64,000 nucleotides of DNA from Lamellibrachia satsuma (GCA_033239005.1 BSQZ01000001.1:31989688-32053687), one strand, 5' to 3'; numbered from the stretch's first letter, positions 11,349 to 23,173 are shown. The notes: generated by a model from the sequence alone, not told the origin. Program-made: numbers and translations.

Positions 11349-11364
11349 GGCTCTGAAAAGAGCC
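11349..11364 (-). terminator. histone-type 3' stem-loop, copy 2
   Basis: Identical 16-nt stem-loop to copy 1, with the AAAGAGG downstream element at 11329-11335. Confidence 0.92.
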
Positions 11365-11378
11365 ATTTGTTTTGAGTT

Positions 11379-11690
11379 TCACTCGCGGCCGTAGAAACTT
11401 TCGTCTTCTACGGTCACTCGTGGGTCATCTCGATGACGGAGCTGCATCAGCTGACCGGCTTTCATCGCGCCGTACTCGTGATACGCCAAGTAGATCCCCT
11501 CGACCACCTGCAGCTCCATCTGCACGCAGTCAGTGTAACTACCACGACGTTGCTTAGCAACACGTCCACGACGCACTCGCAGTTCCTCGATGCGGCGATA
11601 GAGAACCTGGAGCTGACCACAAGTGCGGTCAAGCTGCCTCTCGATAACTGACCAAGACTTTGGTGACTTGCGCTGTACCTGAGCTTTCAT
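11379..11690 (-). CDS. 103-residue protein gene with histone-type stem-loop, copy 2
   Basis: Unit B copy, 103 codons, intronless. It differs from copy 1 at residues 7 (S/R), 13 (L/W), 29 (G/V) and 53 (I/T). Trp13 is shared with copy 3, so Leu13 in copy 1 is probably derived. The stop is TGA here and TAA in copy 1, both followed by the same stem-loop. The TATA box is at 11735-11741. The last 30 or so codons are identical at the DNA level to copy 3 despite the inverted location, which suggests strong constraint or recent gene conversion. Confidence 0.8.
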   Translation of the reverse strand: MKAQVQRKSPKSWSVIERQLDRTCGQLQVLYRRIEELRVRRGRVAKQRRGSYTDCVQMELQVVEGIYLAYHEYGAMKAGQLMQLRHRDDPRVTVEDESFYGRE

Positions 11691-12685
11691 GATGATCGAT
11701 GTGAGAATTGTGAATCAATCTGTTCACTCGATGCTTATATACCTGCTGGCAAGTACTCTGGTAATTAACTCACTAGACATTCCTCGCCGTCAAAGACAAA
11801 GAGTAACTACTCGCTTCATATTGACTCACTTTCATCCTTGTTGTCAATTAGTTAATTGCCTTTTTCACGCGGTGCAAAAACAAAGCTCTGCTGAACACTT
11901 ATTCATCCGTGACGGGAATCCATTGTCTTACTACACAGACACAACCAATTGCTACAAGAAATTGCTGACATTCAATTGTGAGCGTAACTAGGAGAACATT
12001 AGTGAATATATTTATCAAGATTTAACAAGATTGTTATCCAAACAAAGGCCAAGGTCGGAAGTGCACAAGGAAGCCATTGGCTTATTTTTTCACATAAGGT
12101 TCATATAAACCAAGGGAATACATATCAACACAGTGAACACATATCAACCCAGGGAATACGTATCAACCCGGGGAATGCATATCATCCCAGGGAATACAAA
12201 AGAAAACATAATTTGTAGAACGCGGTCGAAGTTATCGTTTCTGGTGTTATCAGTAAGATGTTCGCGAACTTGAAATGTAATGCCAAATAATCTGTTTATT
12301 ATGTGTCTTATGTTCATCTTCCTATACCCTTCGCATCGAACTATACAAGTATCAGGGGTGTGTGTCTCTCTCCCTCTCCCTCTCTCTCACTCTCACTCTC
12401 TCTCTCTCCACCTCTCTCCCCTGTCTCTCTCTGTCTTCCAGTCTTGTTTATATTTACCTTGATGTATATTCATGGACTAGCTTAGTCATACATTTTAACT
12501 AACGCAACTAGTTATTGGTCTTTCGCTATCGTAGATAGTTCATAAAGCAGTTTCCGTTGTAACAGCAGTTGAGCCGGGCATAATGCACACTCCGTTGTAA
12601 CAGCAGTTGAACCGGGCATAATGCACACTCCTGTATCCCGACGGACGGTACGGATTTAGGTTGAACGGAAAATGCAATTAATATG

Positions 12686-13165
12686 TCAACAATGAAAACT
12701 AGCTAATTTACCTCTACTATTTGATACTCTCTGCAAAATGAGTTTTGGCGATTGTGGGTCTGTGGTCTGTACTTCGCATCGCAGTACTGCGAACTGTTAT
12801 TTTAAATTACATTTTAAAAGTACATATTATGTTTTTTTGGTGCAGAGCTTGTTTAACTGCATCATGAAGAAACTGTTGAAAAGAACGCATTCCCGCGAGA
12901 CGGAGTCGAACCGCCGACCTAAGGATGACAGCCACTTAACACACTACAGTCCTCCGCTCTACCAACTGAGCTATCACGGGTATACATTAAGTAATCAAAA
13001 TGATTGCCACCACACGCAAATAGCTGTTTTTACAGAGCACACCAACGGAGAATATAATTTTATGCACACGCGTGAACTTCTTTTGCACACGGCTGACGTC
13101 GTTACGTGTACTGTTAGACCGAACTCGTGCTAACGTTGTCAGCGGGTACATTGTCATTCAAGTAC
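12686..13165. repeat. start of a third tandem unit (C), truncated
   Basis: This stretch matches the beginning of units A and B: the flank, the tRNA-Tyr, and the sequence after it as far as the match to about 529 of unit A. Similarity then stops abruptly and unrelated sequence leading to the homeobox gene follows, so 13165 marks the edge of the array. Confidence 0.85.
12891..12980 (-). tRNA. tRNA-Tyr(GTA) with 17-nt intron, unit C
   Basis: Third copy, in the truncated unit. All four arms and the GTA anticodon are intact, with the same 17-base intron position. The intron varies slightly between copies while the mature tRNA sequence is the same, as expected if the mature tRNA is under selection. 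Confidence 0.92.
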
Positions 13166-13615
13166 TGAGACTACGAGCGAGCCCAAGGGAAAAATCTGCA
13201 ATGGCTTGTCTAGTAATTCAACAGTTGTGTAATATGGACCATATTTCTTAAGGAAGTGACAAACAGATCAATTCAAACAACCACCGAAGTACGCTTTATA
13301 TTTATTATAACTAACAATGTACACACTACTTGGTTAAGGTTAAGCATACACATGCGGGTGACACACACCGCACATTTATTTTCTTCTAGCTAATCCTATG
13401 TCAAACGTTATTTGCATTACGCGTTACGTCTTAGAACTAGTCCAGCCGATCTCAGGTCATTCTTTGCATTTAACGATGCAGACAAATTCAGCAACCAATC
13501 AGCTAGCTTCACGACTTAAGCGATGCCATTTGACACATGTCAACTGGATATTTACGGTTTCACACCCGTCTTCTTCCATTGGAAACAGAAGCACAACTCG
13601 TGCTGCATGTGCACA

Positions 13616-14020
13616 TTATGTTAGTCCAGACAATCGTTCAAAGATGGGACGATATGTCACGTACTCCTGAGGGACTACAACATCCGATATTGCCTCTATT
13701 TTGTGTATGTTTTTATCCAGCGGTGTCGCGACCTTAGCGCGAATAACCGCTCTCAGACGTCCATCAGAATAGTTGTCTCGTGGTTGCCCAGTCGCCTGAT
13801 TGACGAGGAGCGTTAGCCGGGAAGGACTTTGGTCGAGGGTGGGCAAGACTTGCAGGACACGCCTTATGTGCACAGGCAGCGAGCGAATGACGACTGGCGT
13901 GAGGGGAGTCTGCGTCATCGGCACGTAGTCGCGACGAGTCTCGGGCGTCATGTGGTTCGGGAAACGAGACTCTCGTCTGGCGGAGTTGATGAGACGACGA
14001 CGCGAGTTCCGGAAATAGCG
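13616..14020 (-). CDS. homeobox gene, last exon: recognition helix and C-terminus
   Basis: It follows a strong acceptor (TGTTTCTTCGCAG) in phase 0. The first residues RYFRNSRRR complete homeodomain helix 3: position 47 Arg, 48 Tyr (normally Trp), Phe49, 50 Arg, Asn51, 52 Ser (normally Arg), Arg53 and Arg55. Asn51, the base-contacting residue, is kept. The remaining 120 residues have no domain I recognise and end at TAA. The codon usage is GC-rich compared with the flanks. Confidence 0.8.
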   Translation of the reverse strand, partial: RYFRNSRRRLINSARRESRFPNHMTPETRRDYVPMTQTPLTPVVIRSLPVHIRRVLQVLPTLDQSPSRLTLLVNQATGQPRDNYSDGRLRAVIRAKVATPLDKNIHKIEAISDVVVPQEYVTYRPIFERLSGLT

Positions 14021-15433
14021 CTGCGAAGAAACACCAGCAGACAATTATTCCCCTACGTTCGACAATTTAGATCCGTAAAATGCTATATTTTTTGGTGGAT
14101 ATTATTAAAGTATAATATTTTATGTTCGCGATATTACCACACATGTGACACTACTGTAATTTCAAGGCACTTACAGTGAAACTTGTAACAATTAGTGTTA
14201 TTTTGATCACGACTGCATTCATAACTTGGTGACTTCGGTCGATGTCATTAATGTTGCCAATAAGTAGACCCCAGTGAGTAGCACACTCGAACGTGTACTT
14301 TTCTGCTTTCCTTTCTATATATCGAAAATACACTTTGCAGACGTGAAGTATACGCAGTTACATGTCTATGTTTCACTAAAAACTTTTCACTAAGAACTTC
14401 TCATTTTCTAAAATAGAAAAAATCAAATAGAGTAGAAGAAAGCGCCTGTTTTTCATAATAATTAGAAATAAAAAACAAGGCTAATACTTCCTGACGCAAT
14501 TGACATATTATATCAAGGCGAGACGCTTTGTTTAAATGACATACTGACATGCAACATACTATGGGCTATAAAATTTTAATGTCATAGTAAGATACTTAAA
14601 TTGTGTAACACACAGGACTAAAAAACATTATGTGTTCCACTCTGTTGTGATAATAGTTTAAATTATTTTGAAGAAAAAAACATTAAATACGCCATTCTAC
14701 GTTGATGCCTGAACACATTCCAACACGCAGTCAACGTTTTACAAGCAAATATCACAGTAATGTGCTTAGAAAACTGACGTAAATCGCGTGAAGAGTGACA
14801 GTGCGCAATGCCGTCAGAATGGCCTTTTAACATGCAAGCCTTTCACCGACGTGACACTTTGAACTCAGCTTCCACGATCTGTGCACATTTAGGGCACTGT
14901 GCAAACCATGCACGTTGTTTTAGAAACTCCGGCTTATTTATGACGTTGCTCTTTTATGGGCTCATACCCCCTACTTCTGTGGGGTTGATCCCCATTGAAT
15001 CTGTTTGAATTCCCAATGCGTTTAATTGGGGTTCTTTATCCCATGAGAAGTTCATGCAACTGTAGTAGAGTGCCACGCCATCCCCTCCCGCGTCCTAATG
15101 TATCGAGTTTCCCCATTTCGAACAGGTACGCCTTGTGCGTAGATAGCTTATAACACTTCCATTCCAACCACTCATAACTTCCCATTCATATTCGACTTAC
15201 GGCGATGTAATTAACTTGTTCAAACACATTAAAGAATGAAACATGGCTGAACAGAAAACACCAAGGCTGGGGGTGGAGGGGGCAGGTTTAGTCACCCATT
15301 ATTTCCCATGCTACCACGAAGCGATGCCAAAAAAAAATACGAAAAACATCAAAACCAAAGGGTTGTCAAATTCCTGAAAATTAGACCAAACTACTTAAGT
15401 CACGTGACACTAATAATTTGATCTTTATCCGAC

Positions 15434-15570
15434 CTTCACGACCAGCGGTTGCAATCTTAATCGCTTCGATAATTCCTCCTTCACCGACATGCTGCAGTAG
15501 TTGTTCTGCTCAAACGCCGCCAAGAGCGCCACCTGCTGGTCTCTGGTGAGCGACGACAACGACAGACGAT
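15434..15570 (-). CDS. homeobox gene, coding exon 5: homeodomain helices 1 and 2
   Basis: Two bases plus 45 codons. It encodes homeodomain positions 2-46: LTRDQQVALLAAF gives Leu8, Thr9, Gln12, Leu16 and Phe20, then QNNY (Tyr25), KEELSKRLRL (Leu34, Leu38, Leu40) and LVVK (Val44, Val45, Lys46). The usual Arg5 is Leu here. The exon ends at AAG|GTCGGA, exactly between homeodomain positions 46 and 47. An in-frame TGA just upstream forces use of the TTTTGTAG acceptor. Confidence 0.8.
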
Positions 15571-15654
15571 CTACAAAACGTCATCTGTAAAACATTAGGT
15601 TAACTAGTAAACATGTCCTCGGGGCGGGATAACTTGGTAGTTTATACGTGATAG

Positions 15655-15785
15655 CAATGTTCGTTGTTATGTGCTAGAAGGCGCTACATACACAACATTA
15701 CACACCAAGCAACCTAGTCGATGTTATGTGCCAGATGGCGCTACATATACACCAAGCAACCTAGTCGATGTTATGTACAGTTGCT
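15655..15785. repeat. short tandem repeat with GATGGCGCTAC motif
   Basis: Two and a half copies of a unit of about 65 bp containing GTTATGTGCCAGATGGCGCT lie in intron 4 of the homeobox gene. No function is evident. Confidence 0.5.
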
Positions 15786-16283
15786 ACACGTGTTTTTACT
15801 ATAATTACCATAAGTATTCACCGCGAGCGCGTGGATTCTGCGATTGTTGGAAGTTAACGTTTTACGTAGCGAACACTTGTTGATTTATGATAAAAACCGC
15901 AAAGAACCCTTGATATACGGGGTATTTCGAAAAAAAAATAAAGGCGTTGTTACGCATTATTCGTGGGGTCGTTTATTAAAACCTGAAAGTTTGCCGCTCC
16001 AGATGCAAGCCTTCTTGGAGGAAACCGTTAACATACAAACATACGCTAGCTCGATTATAGTTAGATGTGTACTATTCAATTCAATTCTTTAATGCAGACA
16101 CATATAATGATGCATATATATGTACATATAGTCATACACGACAGCTATCAAAATAATGTAAAAAACCAGGTGAAACATAAAACATACACACAGTATGATT
16201 ACACAAGGTCGTTGTGCATATAAAGTGACTTTACCCATTGTCTACTTATGCTGAAAGTTTGTGCTTTGTGTAGCGTGGCCTAC

Positions 16284-16368
16284 CTGACCGCTGGGTGGGT
16301 GTTGAAGTCGACGCGATCGTCGTGTTCCCTGAGCATGTCGGGAACCGTCCGTGACACACAGAGTCTAT
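16284..16368 (-). CDS. homeobox gene, coding exon 4
   Basis: Acceptor TGTGTGTCACAG, donor GGTCAG|GTAGGCC. Twenty-eight codons plus one base. The frame is set by the phase-0 end of exon 3 and by exon 5, which needs one base (G+AT gives Asp). Another frame also gives a plausible peptide but is out of phase with both neighbours. An alternative acceptor at GTCTCGTAG would add five residues. Confidence 0.55.
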
Positions 16369-16924
16369 CTGTGACACACAACCCTACGAGACGGGAATCA
16401 GGGTGAGGGTGGAAAGAACAATATGTTAGTTAGGATATCATATAAAAGGCAAAAGTAGGCTGGCTACATTTCTGTTTTCCTTGCACTATTTAAGATACAC
16501 CAGGACATTAAACCTACGGGTCCCTATTTCTGTAAAAATTATTAAATCTATCATTTAAATTATTAAATCTTGAAAAAAAAGGAAATTTAAATAAAGTCAC
16601 GATTTTAAAAAATTAACAAGGCCAAACGATCCAGATATTCGACCAGTCCAACATAATTCAAGGTCGATATATACGCATGTATATTTGGTGTATGGCCTAC
16701 AACTGTAATTAGGTTTGCTCTCCATAAGTATCTACGTTAAACCACTCATTGTGAACTTGTCGTCACCGCTGAGTGAGTATGTGGCTATTTAGAAAATGCC
16801 GAGATCGTGTTTAACGCTCAGCAAGAATATGGTTGGAAATAATTATAGACTACATATTCTTGTGGCGCCCTATTGTTTACATATGCAAATACAATCATGA
16901 ATCAGCTACGTGTTGCATCGTATG

Positions 16925-17275
16925 CGAGAATAACTGGGTAAGAATTGTGGGAGTGAAAAGAATCGACAAGAGAAGAATGGAGGGGTTGAGGGAGGAAGTT
17001 GGTGTGAGAGAGAGAACCTCCCAAGGAAGCTGATGAGGAGTCGGTTAAAGTGGGCTGGACATGTGAATAAAATGGAAGGGGTGAGATTGACGAAGAGATC
17101 GAATGCACTTGGAGTGAAGGGTAGAAGGAAAAGAGGAAGACCGAGACTGAAATGGGAGGACTGCGTGAAGAGATATTTACTGGGAGTGGGACGGGAATGG
17201 AGAATGAGGACGAAGGATAGAGGGGAGTGGAGACGAATGATGGAGACGGTAGTAAAACGGAACAAGTTATGAAGA
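16925..17275 (+). mobile_element. LINE fragment in intron 3 of the homeobox gene
   Basis: Plus strand, with stops and frameshifts. It encodes the LINE C-terminal blocks VGVKRIDKRRMEGLREEVG, LKWAGHVNKMEG, GRRKRGRPRLKWEDCVKR and GVGREWRMRTKDRGEWRR. It is the same element family as at 4745 and 10903 but better preserved. It lies antisense to the host gene. Confidence 0.82.
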
Positions 17276-17487
17276 AGAAGGGGAAACATAAATCGACGAC
17301 CGGTATCGGTGCCAGCCTCACCCGGGAAGACAGGGAAAAGGAGGAGGACAACAACAAAAACAGTATCGTAAGAGGTAACTTGTCACTACTGTGTCCCAAA
17401 TCAAAGGCTTCCACTCTTCTTCAAGTAATTTGGAGAATGATATTTTTTTACATATAAGAAGAAAGGGAAAGAAGACCAAGCACTCAC

Positions 17488-17677
17488 GTTTTGTAGAGCA
17501 TAACCCTGTGATCCAGGCAATGGTGAAACGAACTGATGAACCGGTGTGTTATTCTCAAACCGGCAGCTAGACGTCGCCTCAAATGACGAATCTCCACCTA
17601 CCGGCGTTTGCGGGAACCACATCCTCTGGAAGTCTGTACTGCTGCTGTTTGTGTTTGGCGTCGATTCTTGCGCAGAG
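17488..17677 (-). CDS. homeobox gene, coding exon 3
   Basis: Acceptor TTCCGTACCAAG, donor AAAAC|GTGAGTG. One base plus 63 codons, Ser/Thr/Asn-rich, with an FQRMWFPQTPVGG stretch and the end GSQGYALQN in phase 0. Low complexity and Ser-rich, as is usual for regions outside a homeodomain. Confidence 0.72.
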
Positions 17678-18057
17678 CTTGGTACGGAAATCACGAAAAC
17701 CGATGTTAAACTAGTGCAGAACATACTGAATTTACAATAATATTAGAATTACGTTGATTATGGATGCTTTGTGTAAGGTGAAGAGAGCACTATAATGGTA
17801 TTTATTTCAGTAGATATTGGGAAATAACTGGCCGCATTGCATCTACTGGAATTGTTAAACACCGGGTGGTCACACGTTGTCACTTAAACAGTAAATTAAT
17901 CGCATTAATTAACACAAGTAAGATCATTGTTGCCTTCAAATATGTGTTGGTATGTCGGTAAATATAAAGTTATTTGCAAATATCACCCATGTTAATTACT
18001 CTTAATATCCCTTCATTAACACTCCTGTTGTAATCACTAAAACAGACTGGCACTTAC

Positions 18058-18167
18058 TAAAAACCGGAGTCGTCGGCGTGTGACGTCAACAATGTCGTCG
18101 CTTGGAGCGACTCGCGGCGGCCGCTGTGGGCATCACGTGCTACCCAGCGAACAGGCGGTGGAGTCCG
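18058..18167 (-). CDS. homeobox gene, coding exon 2
   Basis: Acceptor TTATCCACAG, donor TTTTTA|GTAAGTG. Thirty-six codons plus two bases (RTPPPVRWVARDAHSGRR to DDSGF). The two leftover bases TA join C of the next exon to give Tyr. A short 26-bp tandem repeat (18206-18290) lies just upstream in the intron. Confidence 0.7.
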
Positions 18168-18205
18168 CTGTGGATAATAAGTAGTGCAGCTTATATTCCT
18201 GCCGA

Positions 18206-18290
18206 AATCCACACACGTACATCCACATATATAATCCACACACGTACACCCACATATATAATCCACACACGTACATCCACATATATAATG
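18206..18290. repeat. 26-bp tandem repeat, three copies
   Basis: The units contain CACACGTACATCCACATATA. They lie in intron 1 of the homeobox gene near exon 2. Confidence 0.85.
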
Positions 18291-18701
18291 ATATGCGTTC
18301 ACCTGGAAACTGTAATGCTGAAAACTAAAAAAATGACAATGTTTTTTGTTCACCGATCTTCTGAGGCAACCTGTGATCAGCGAGAGGCTGGAAACGACAT
18401 TGACCCGCCCAGTATTTATCCTTTTAGACACCCACTACTTTGAGCCTAACCAGATCTAACGACTAAAGTCAATTATTTCGATTAATTTGAAAAAAAAATA
18501 AGTCGTTTCATTTAATCGACTGCGTATAATAAATAGACTATTTACACACAACACATATGGACATCAACAAGCCAAAATAGGCTACATTAGTTGAGGATGG
18601 AGTTTTAATGCACCCATTAGATTTGTTCCCACTTGCCGGAGCAAGATGGTTTATGATTAGACTACAATGCGGACACACTACATAGAACAATATTGCCGTA
18701 C

Positions 18702-18905
18702 GGGCGTGGTCAACTGACGTTCGGGCGACCCCGCTGTAGCATGACCTCGGTAGGTGCGGCCGTTAAGGGGGTAGGCGTCCGTCTCCCCCGAGTTGTGCAG
18801 GACCTTCGTGAAGCACGCGGCATCGACGGTCGTCGGGTGACACTTCCAGCTGTTGCCAGCGTCACCGATCCTCGCGAGCAACGAGTCGTATGCACAATCA
18901 GCCAT
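18702..18905 (-). CDS. homeobox gene, coding exon 1
   Basis: The acceptor CCTCACAG lies directly before ATG, so the coding region starts at the first base of this exon. Sixty-eight codons run from MADCAYDSLLARIGD to ERQLTTP and end in phase 0 at CCC|GTACGG. Another phase-0 donor (AAG|GTCCTG, inside the exon) cannot be excluded and would shorten the protein. The peptide is Cys- and His-containing but matches no domain I know. Confidence 0.65.
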
Positions 18906-19298
18906 CTGTGAGGATTGTAAATAATCAAGTAACTATTTAGATTGGGGGCTAAAAAGGCAATTCATCGTCGTAAAAATGTAAAATGTTGATGTTGTCCCTT
19001 GCGTATATGATATTTTCTACTTACCCTGATAGGTAACGGACTTTTGGATTTCAGTTATGATAGCAGCATCGTAATTCAGACTCTCATTGACAATACATGT
19101 AAACCATAGTAAGACAACTTAATTAAACTATGCATATCTAAAAAAAAAGGTTTATGTTTAAGCTTTACTATACGCGTTTGTACAAACCGTTAACAAACAC
19201 ATAAAGGCATATATATTTCGGGTCTATGATGTCGTGGACTTGTAGTTCATTTAATTTATATACCTAAATACCTAAACAAAATATAAAACTGGTCTTAC

Positions 19299-19460
19299 CT
19301 TTGTTATGTTCAGATTGCTTCAATTCTTCGATGTACGATATATTCTATGTCGACAGTGATTCTCCAACGAGAAGCAACACAACCGCTAGTTGCTCCAGCA
19401 CTCTTCTGACCAACACTGACCACTGATATCGAACATATTCGCTGCCCTCCCTTCTCACCT
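19299..19460 (-). promoter_or_regulatory. possible 5' untranslated exon(s) of the homeobox gene
   Basis: Two good donor sites face the gene on the minus strand: AAAG|GTAAGA at 19299 and ACAG|GTGAGA near 19460. The sequence beyond, to about 19620, is richer in CpG than its surroundings. Splicing the 19299 donor to the first coding exon gives AAAG|ATGG, a favourable start context. The transcription start is not visible. Confidence 0.4.
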
Positions 19461-19938
19461 GTAGTCCCAAATACCTCGGCTGGGAAACCTGAACGGGTTT
19501 ATGTCCCAGACGTCTGCATCGCTTTCTCGGCGACGAAACGAAGCCACGAAACGTCGAGAAACAATTGCCTTTTCAACAATGCGTCATCCGGTCTACGCTA
19601 TGTACTGACAGCGATCCAGACACATCTACTTTTGTCTCCTCATGCGTGGCTACGTCATCGCAATGATAAGGTTAAACATATTAGCGTAGGGGAATGTTGG
19701 TATAACATCATGTTCCAGAAAGAATGGAAGTTCGTGTATAAAACAAAACTGTATCTATCCGATAAACTGCTAAGACAAATATTTCTTCGTCTGATACAAT
19801 ACACGAAAGACAAAACATGAATTGCAGCACACGCATAGCACAGTTACATTAATAGTACATGTGTGGTTCCATTTTCTACCTTCTACGTCGGTTGTTCTAT
19901 AATATACAATTATATTTGTGATAGTTAAAGCCTTAGGG

Positions 19939-20704
19939 TGATATCGTACAGGACCACTCGATGACACCGCACATGACCAATCGGTGACACCGTGACCATA
20001 CAGGAATAATCGATGACATTGTGACCGTACATGGCCACTCGGTGACACCGTACAGGACCACTCGATGATACCGTACATGATCACTCGATGACACCGTGCA
20101 GAATCACTCGATGACACCGTGCAGAATCACTCGATGACACCGTACATGACTATTCGATGACACCGTACATGATCACTCGATGGCACCGTACATGACTACT
20201 CGATGACACCGTACATGATCACTCGATGACACCGTGCAGAATCACTCGATGACACCGTATATGACTACTCGATGACACCGTACATGATCACCCGATGATA
20301 CCGTACATGATCACTCGATGACACCGTACATGACTACTCGATTACACCGTACATGATCACTCGATGACACCGTGCAGAATCACTCGATGACACCGTACAT
20401 GATCACTCGATGACACCGTACATGATCACTCGATGGCACCGTACATGATCACTCGATGACACCATGCAGAATCACTCGATGACACCGTACATGACTACTC
20501 GATGACAGCGTACATGATCACTCGATGACACCGTACAGGACCACTCGATGCCACCGTGCAGAATCACTCGATGACACCGTATATGACCACTCGATGACAC
20601 CGTACAGGACCACTAGATGACACCGTACAGGACCACTCGATGACACCGTACATGACTACTCGATTACACCGTACATAACTACTCGGTGACACCGTACATG
20701 ACCA
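19939..20704. repeat. 23-bp minisatellite, about 33 copies
   Basis: Tandem GATGACACCGTACATGATCA... units with single-base variants, upstream of the homeobox gene. No open frame of interest. Confidence 0.92.
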
Positions 20705-23173
20705 GTAGGTTTGTTCTCATACTTTTCTCAAATAAAGTTTTTTTTTCTGGTGGCACGAACTTCAATGCGAAGTCCATATATACCTTAATTAACTAACGTA
20801 TTAAATTAAACTTAAAATGTTAAAGTTGTTCAATATGTTATGTGTGGAGGGGTCAATTCCTTACATATAATTCCACAGAAACACGGATACATACGTTTAC
20901 TGCCTATATTACGATATCTAATAAACCAACTATATATTCATGTCACTGTCTATTCTAATTCATTATCATAATATCACGAGTGTCAGTTACGACACACCCA
21001 GGTCGTTGTCGTCAGTTTCTCTCGCTGTACCCGAGTCTCTGGAGCGTCTAGACGTTCTCAACTGGGTATAGCTAGGCGCGATTCCACCTGGCCGCCACGA
21101 ATCGAATAAAAGAAAATAAAGTAAGCGGCGTCGCGCTTTTTGATTGCCAATTAACGGATTAAAAAGTTCATGTTGTGAATATAACTAACGTTTCGGAATA
21201 GTTTCCGTTTTTATATAGTACTGATAATTTATTTAATAATGCACTGACGCACACAATTCCACGTACAGCTGACACTGTTGGGTGCACGGATACGTTCACT
21301 GTGAAAGAAGCTCACCTGGTAAAAAGACATCCCTAAAAAACAACGCACCCGGAAAAAAACGATAGAATATTCAACCACCGCACCTATTAAAAACCTTTCA
21401 TAAAACTGGAGAGGTTTTTTCCGGGCGGACGGGGAAGGGGCCTTTTTAATACGTTAACGATTTAGAAGTATTTCATGGGCCACTTTATATGTCATTTCAA
21501 TAAGTTGTATCAGTTTGAAAGTGATAGGAATGATTAAAGGAACTCTTGGCCGAAGTTAAGCAAACATAACATGCAAATCTGACTAAAACTTGAGTATTCG
21601 TCACTTACATGGAATCTCCACTTAATCTCAAAAGTTAAGAGCTTCGAAACATGATTTAATATGTGTTACGCTTTCACTCTAAATGTATACATTTTGTCGA
21701 TTTTATTCACATGAAATGCACAATATATAATTATTTGTGTTTATAATATCAGTTGAAATACTATATACAAAGAAACTATGAACTGACACATAATTATATA
21801 TCACATAAGTGTTAGGCCACCTTTAGTGTTTTATTCATGACACTTGAGAAGGCACTTTCAATGCTGACTCTGTTGTTGGAGGCCGTTGCAGGCGAACCAT
21901 CCAGTCTAAATCACAGTATGTTGGTTGCTACAATCTAGTGTTTAGACAATGCAGGTTATACTAACTGTACAGTGTAACATCTTATAATAAATTCAAACAA
22001 AGATATAATGCTAAGTACTACACTGTAATTCATTAATAATAAACAGTATCACTTAATAGTTGTGTGCTAAAATCTTACTACGTTCTTGTAAATACTGTAT
22101 GCATGTGACTGTTTTCCAGTCAATCAGTTAAACCAGTTATTAATATATGTTGAGGCATTTAGGCTGACCGCCTCCAGGCATGGAACGTGGCTTCCAGCAG
22201 TCAGAGATGGTGTCCCGTTGTAAGCGACCTTTTCATGCATGGAACGTGGCTTCCAACAGCAGTCAGATATGGTGTCCCGGTGTAAGCCAGCGTTTATTTC
22301 ATAGCATTCAAGGCAGAGACAGCAGACATGGCTTTCAGACAGTCGACAGACATATGACAGGGCTTCCCAACAATGAACGCATCCCCATCAACAGGCGGTG
22401 GTGTGGGTTAGAGTTTTCGTTTGCTACCGGCACTCAACGGAAAGCTGCACACATTTAAATCCATATACACATAAGGTAATGTCATATCAGTGAACGAATT
22501 TACCTGTAGTTCACATTCACTCTCACTATATTTCACGGTGTGATACAAAAGGCGCAGACAAAAGTGTAACTAAAGGATGAAAAGTAATTACTACCCACTC
22601 AGTTTTATAAATACATTTGAAGTAATAAAGATGTTTTTATGATTATTATCAATTGTTTGACCAAAATATGATATTTCGAAAATGTTCTGTTGCCCACAAT
22701 TTTTTCCAGATTATTTTCAATGGTTGTACCAAAACATCATATTACCAAACATCTTATTACCAGATTGTCCAATTACCAAAATGGCCTGCATTCTTACAAA
22801 TGCACATACTTTAGTTTCATGTTGTACATGCTGTGACTTAATTGGACAACATTTTGGAGATTCTCTCATGGAACCATTTAAAGAAATCATCGATGTTCCT
22901 CGTGGTACACAGCTGTCGAGAACGAAATTAAATTGGTAGACATGAATGATCACTTTTACGATCCACATGGTAGAAGGTTTGAAGACGATAATTAATACAT
23001 ATGGGTGTTGCCGTACAATATTTTTTGTGCCATTTCATTAAGCATTTCAACAAGTAGCTTCGGATTAGGAACTTCATTCAGCTTTGCTGTTCTAGCGATT
23101 CAAACACAATAATGGGGCGATTACATATGGTTCCGTCACGCGTGAGCGAATCTGCCTTACAGACGAAATGAGA
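20705..23173. other. no gene seen
   Basis: AT-rich sequence. The only structure noted is a duplicated stretch of about 60 bp at 22178-22290 (shared ATGGAACGTGGCTTCCA). The open frame 22180-22458 runs over this duplication and has no recognisable motif. Confidence 0.6.

Larger units (their letters stand above)
7033..12685. repeat. tandem unit B (about 5.65 kb)
   Basis: Second copy of the tandem unit, highly similar to unit A along its length. Relative to A it lacks the stretch corresponding to about 475-1395. Unit C still has the first 55 bases of that stretch, so B has probably suffered a deletion rather than being ancestral there. It contains a long (TA)n at 10719-10804 where A has only a few TA steps. 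Confidence 0.9.
13616..19460 (-). other. divergent homeobox gene, whole span
   Basis: Six minus-strand coding exons (18702-18905, 18058-18167, 17488-17677, 16284-16368, 15434-15570, 13616-14020) join with no frame break and give a protein of about 376 residues. A homeodomain lies near residues 197-256 and is interrupted by an intron between its positions 46 and 47, a site common in PRD-class homeobox genes. The N-terminal 196 residues and C-terminal 120 show no domain I recognise. A possible polyadenylation signal AATAAA lies on the minus strand at 13375-13380, 236 nt after the stop. The order of exons, splice sites and matching phases make a real gene far likelier than chance frames. The family within the homeobox superclass is not settled. 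Confidence 0.78.

Noticed and set aside
15434..15600. Upstream acceptor TTTTACAG for the homeodomain exon
   Set aside because: It would place an in-frame TGA at the start of the exon. The TTTTGTAG acceptor 14 nt later avoids it.
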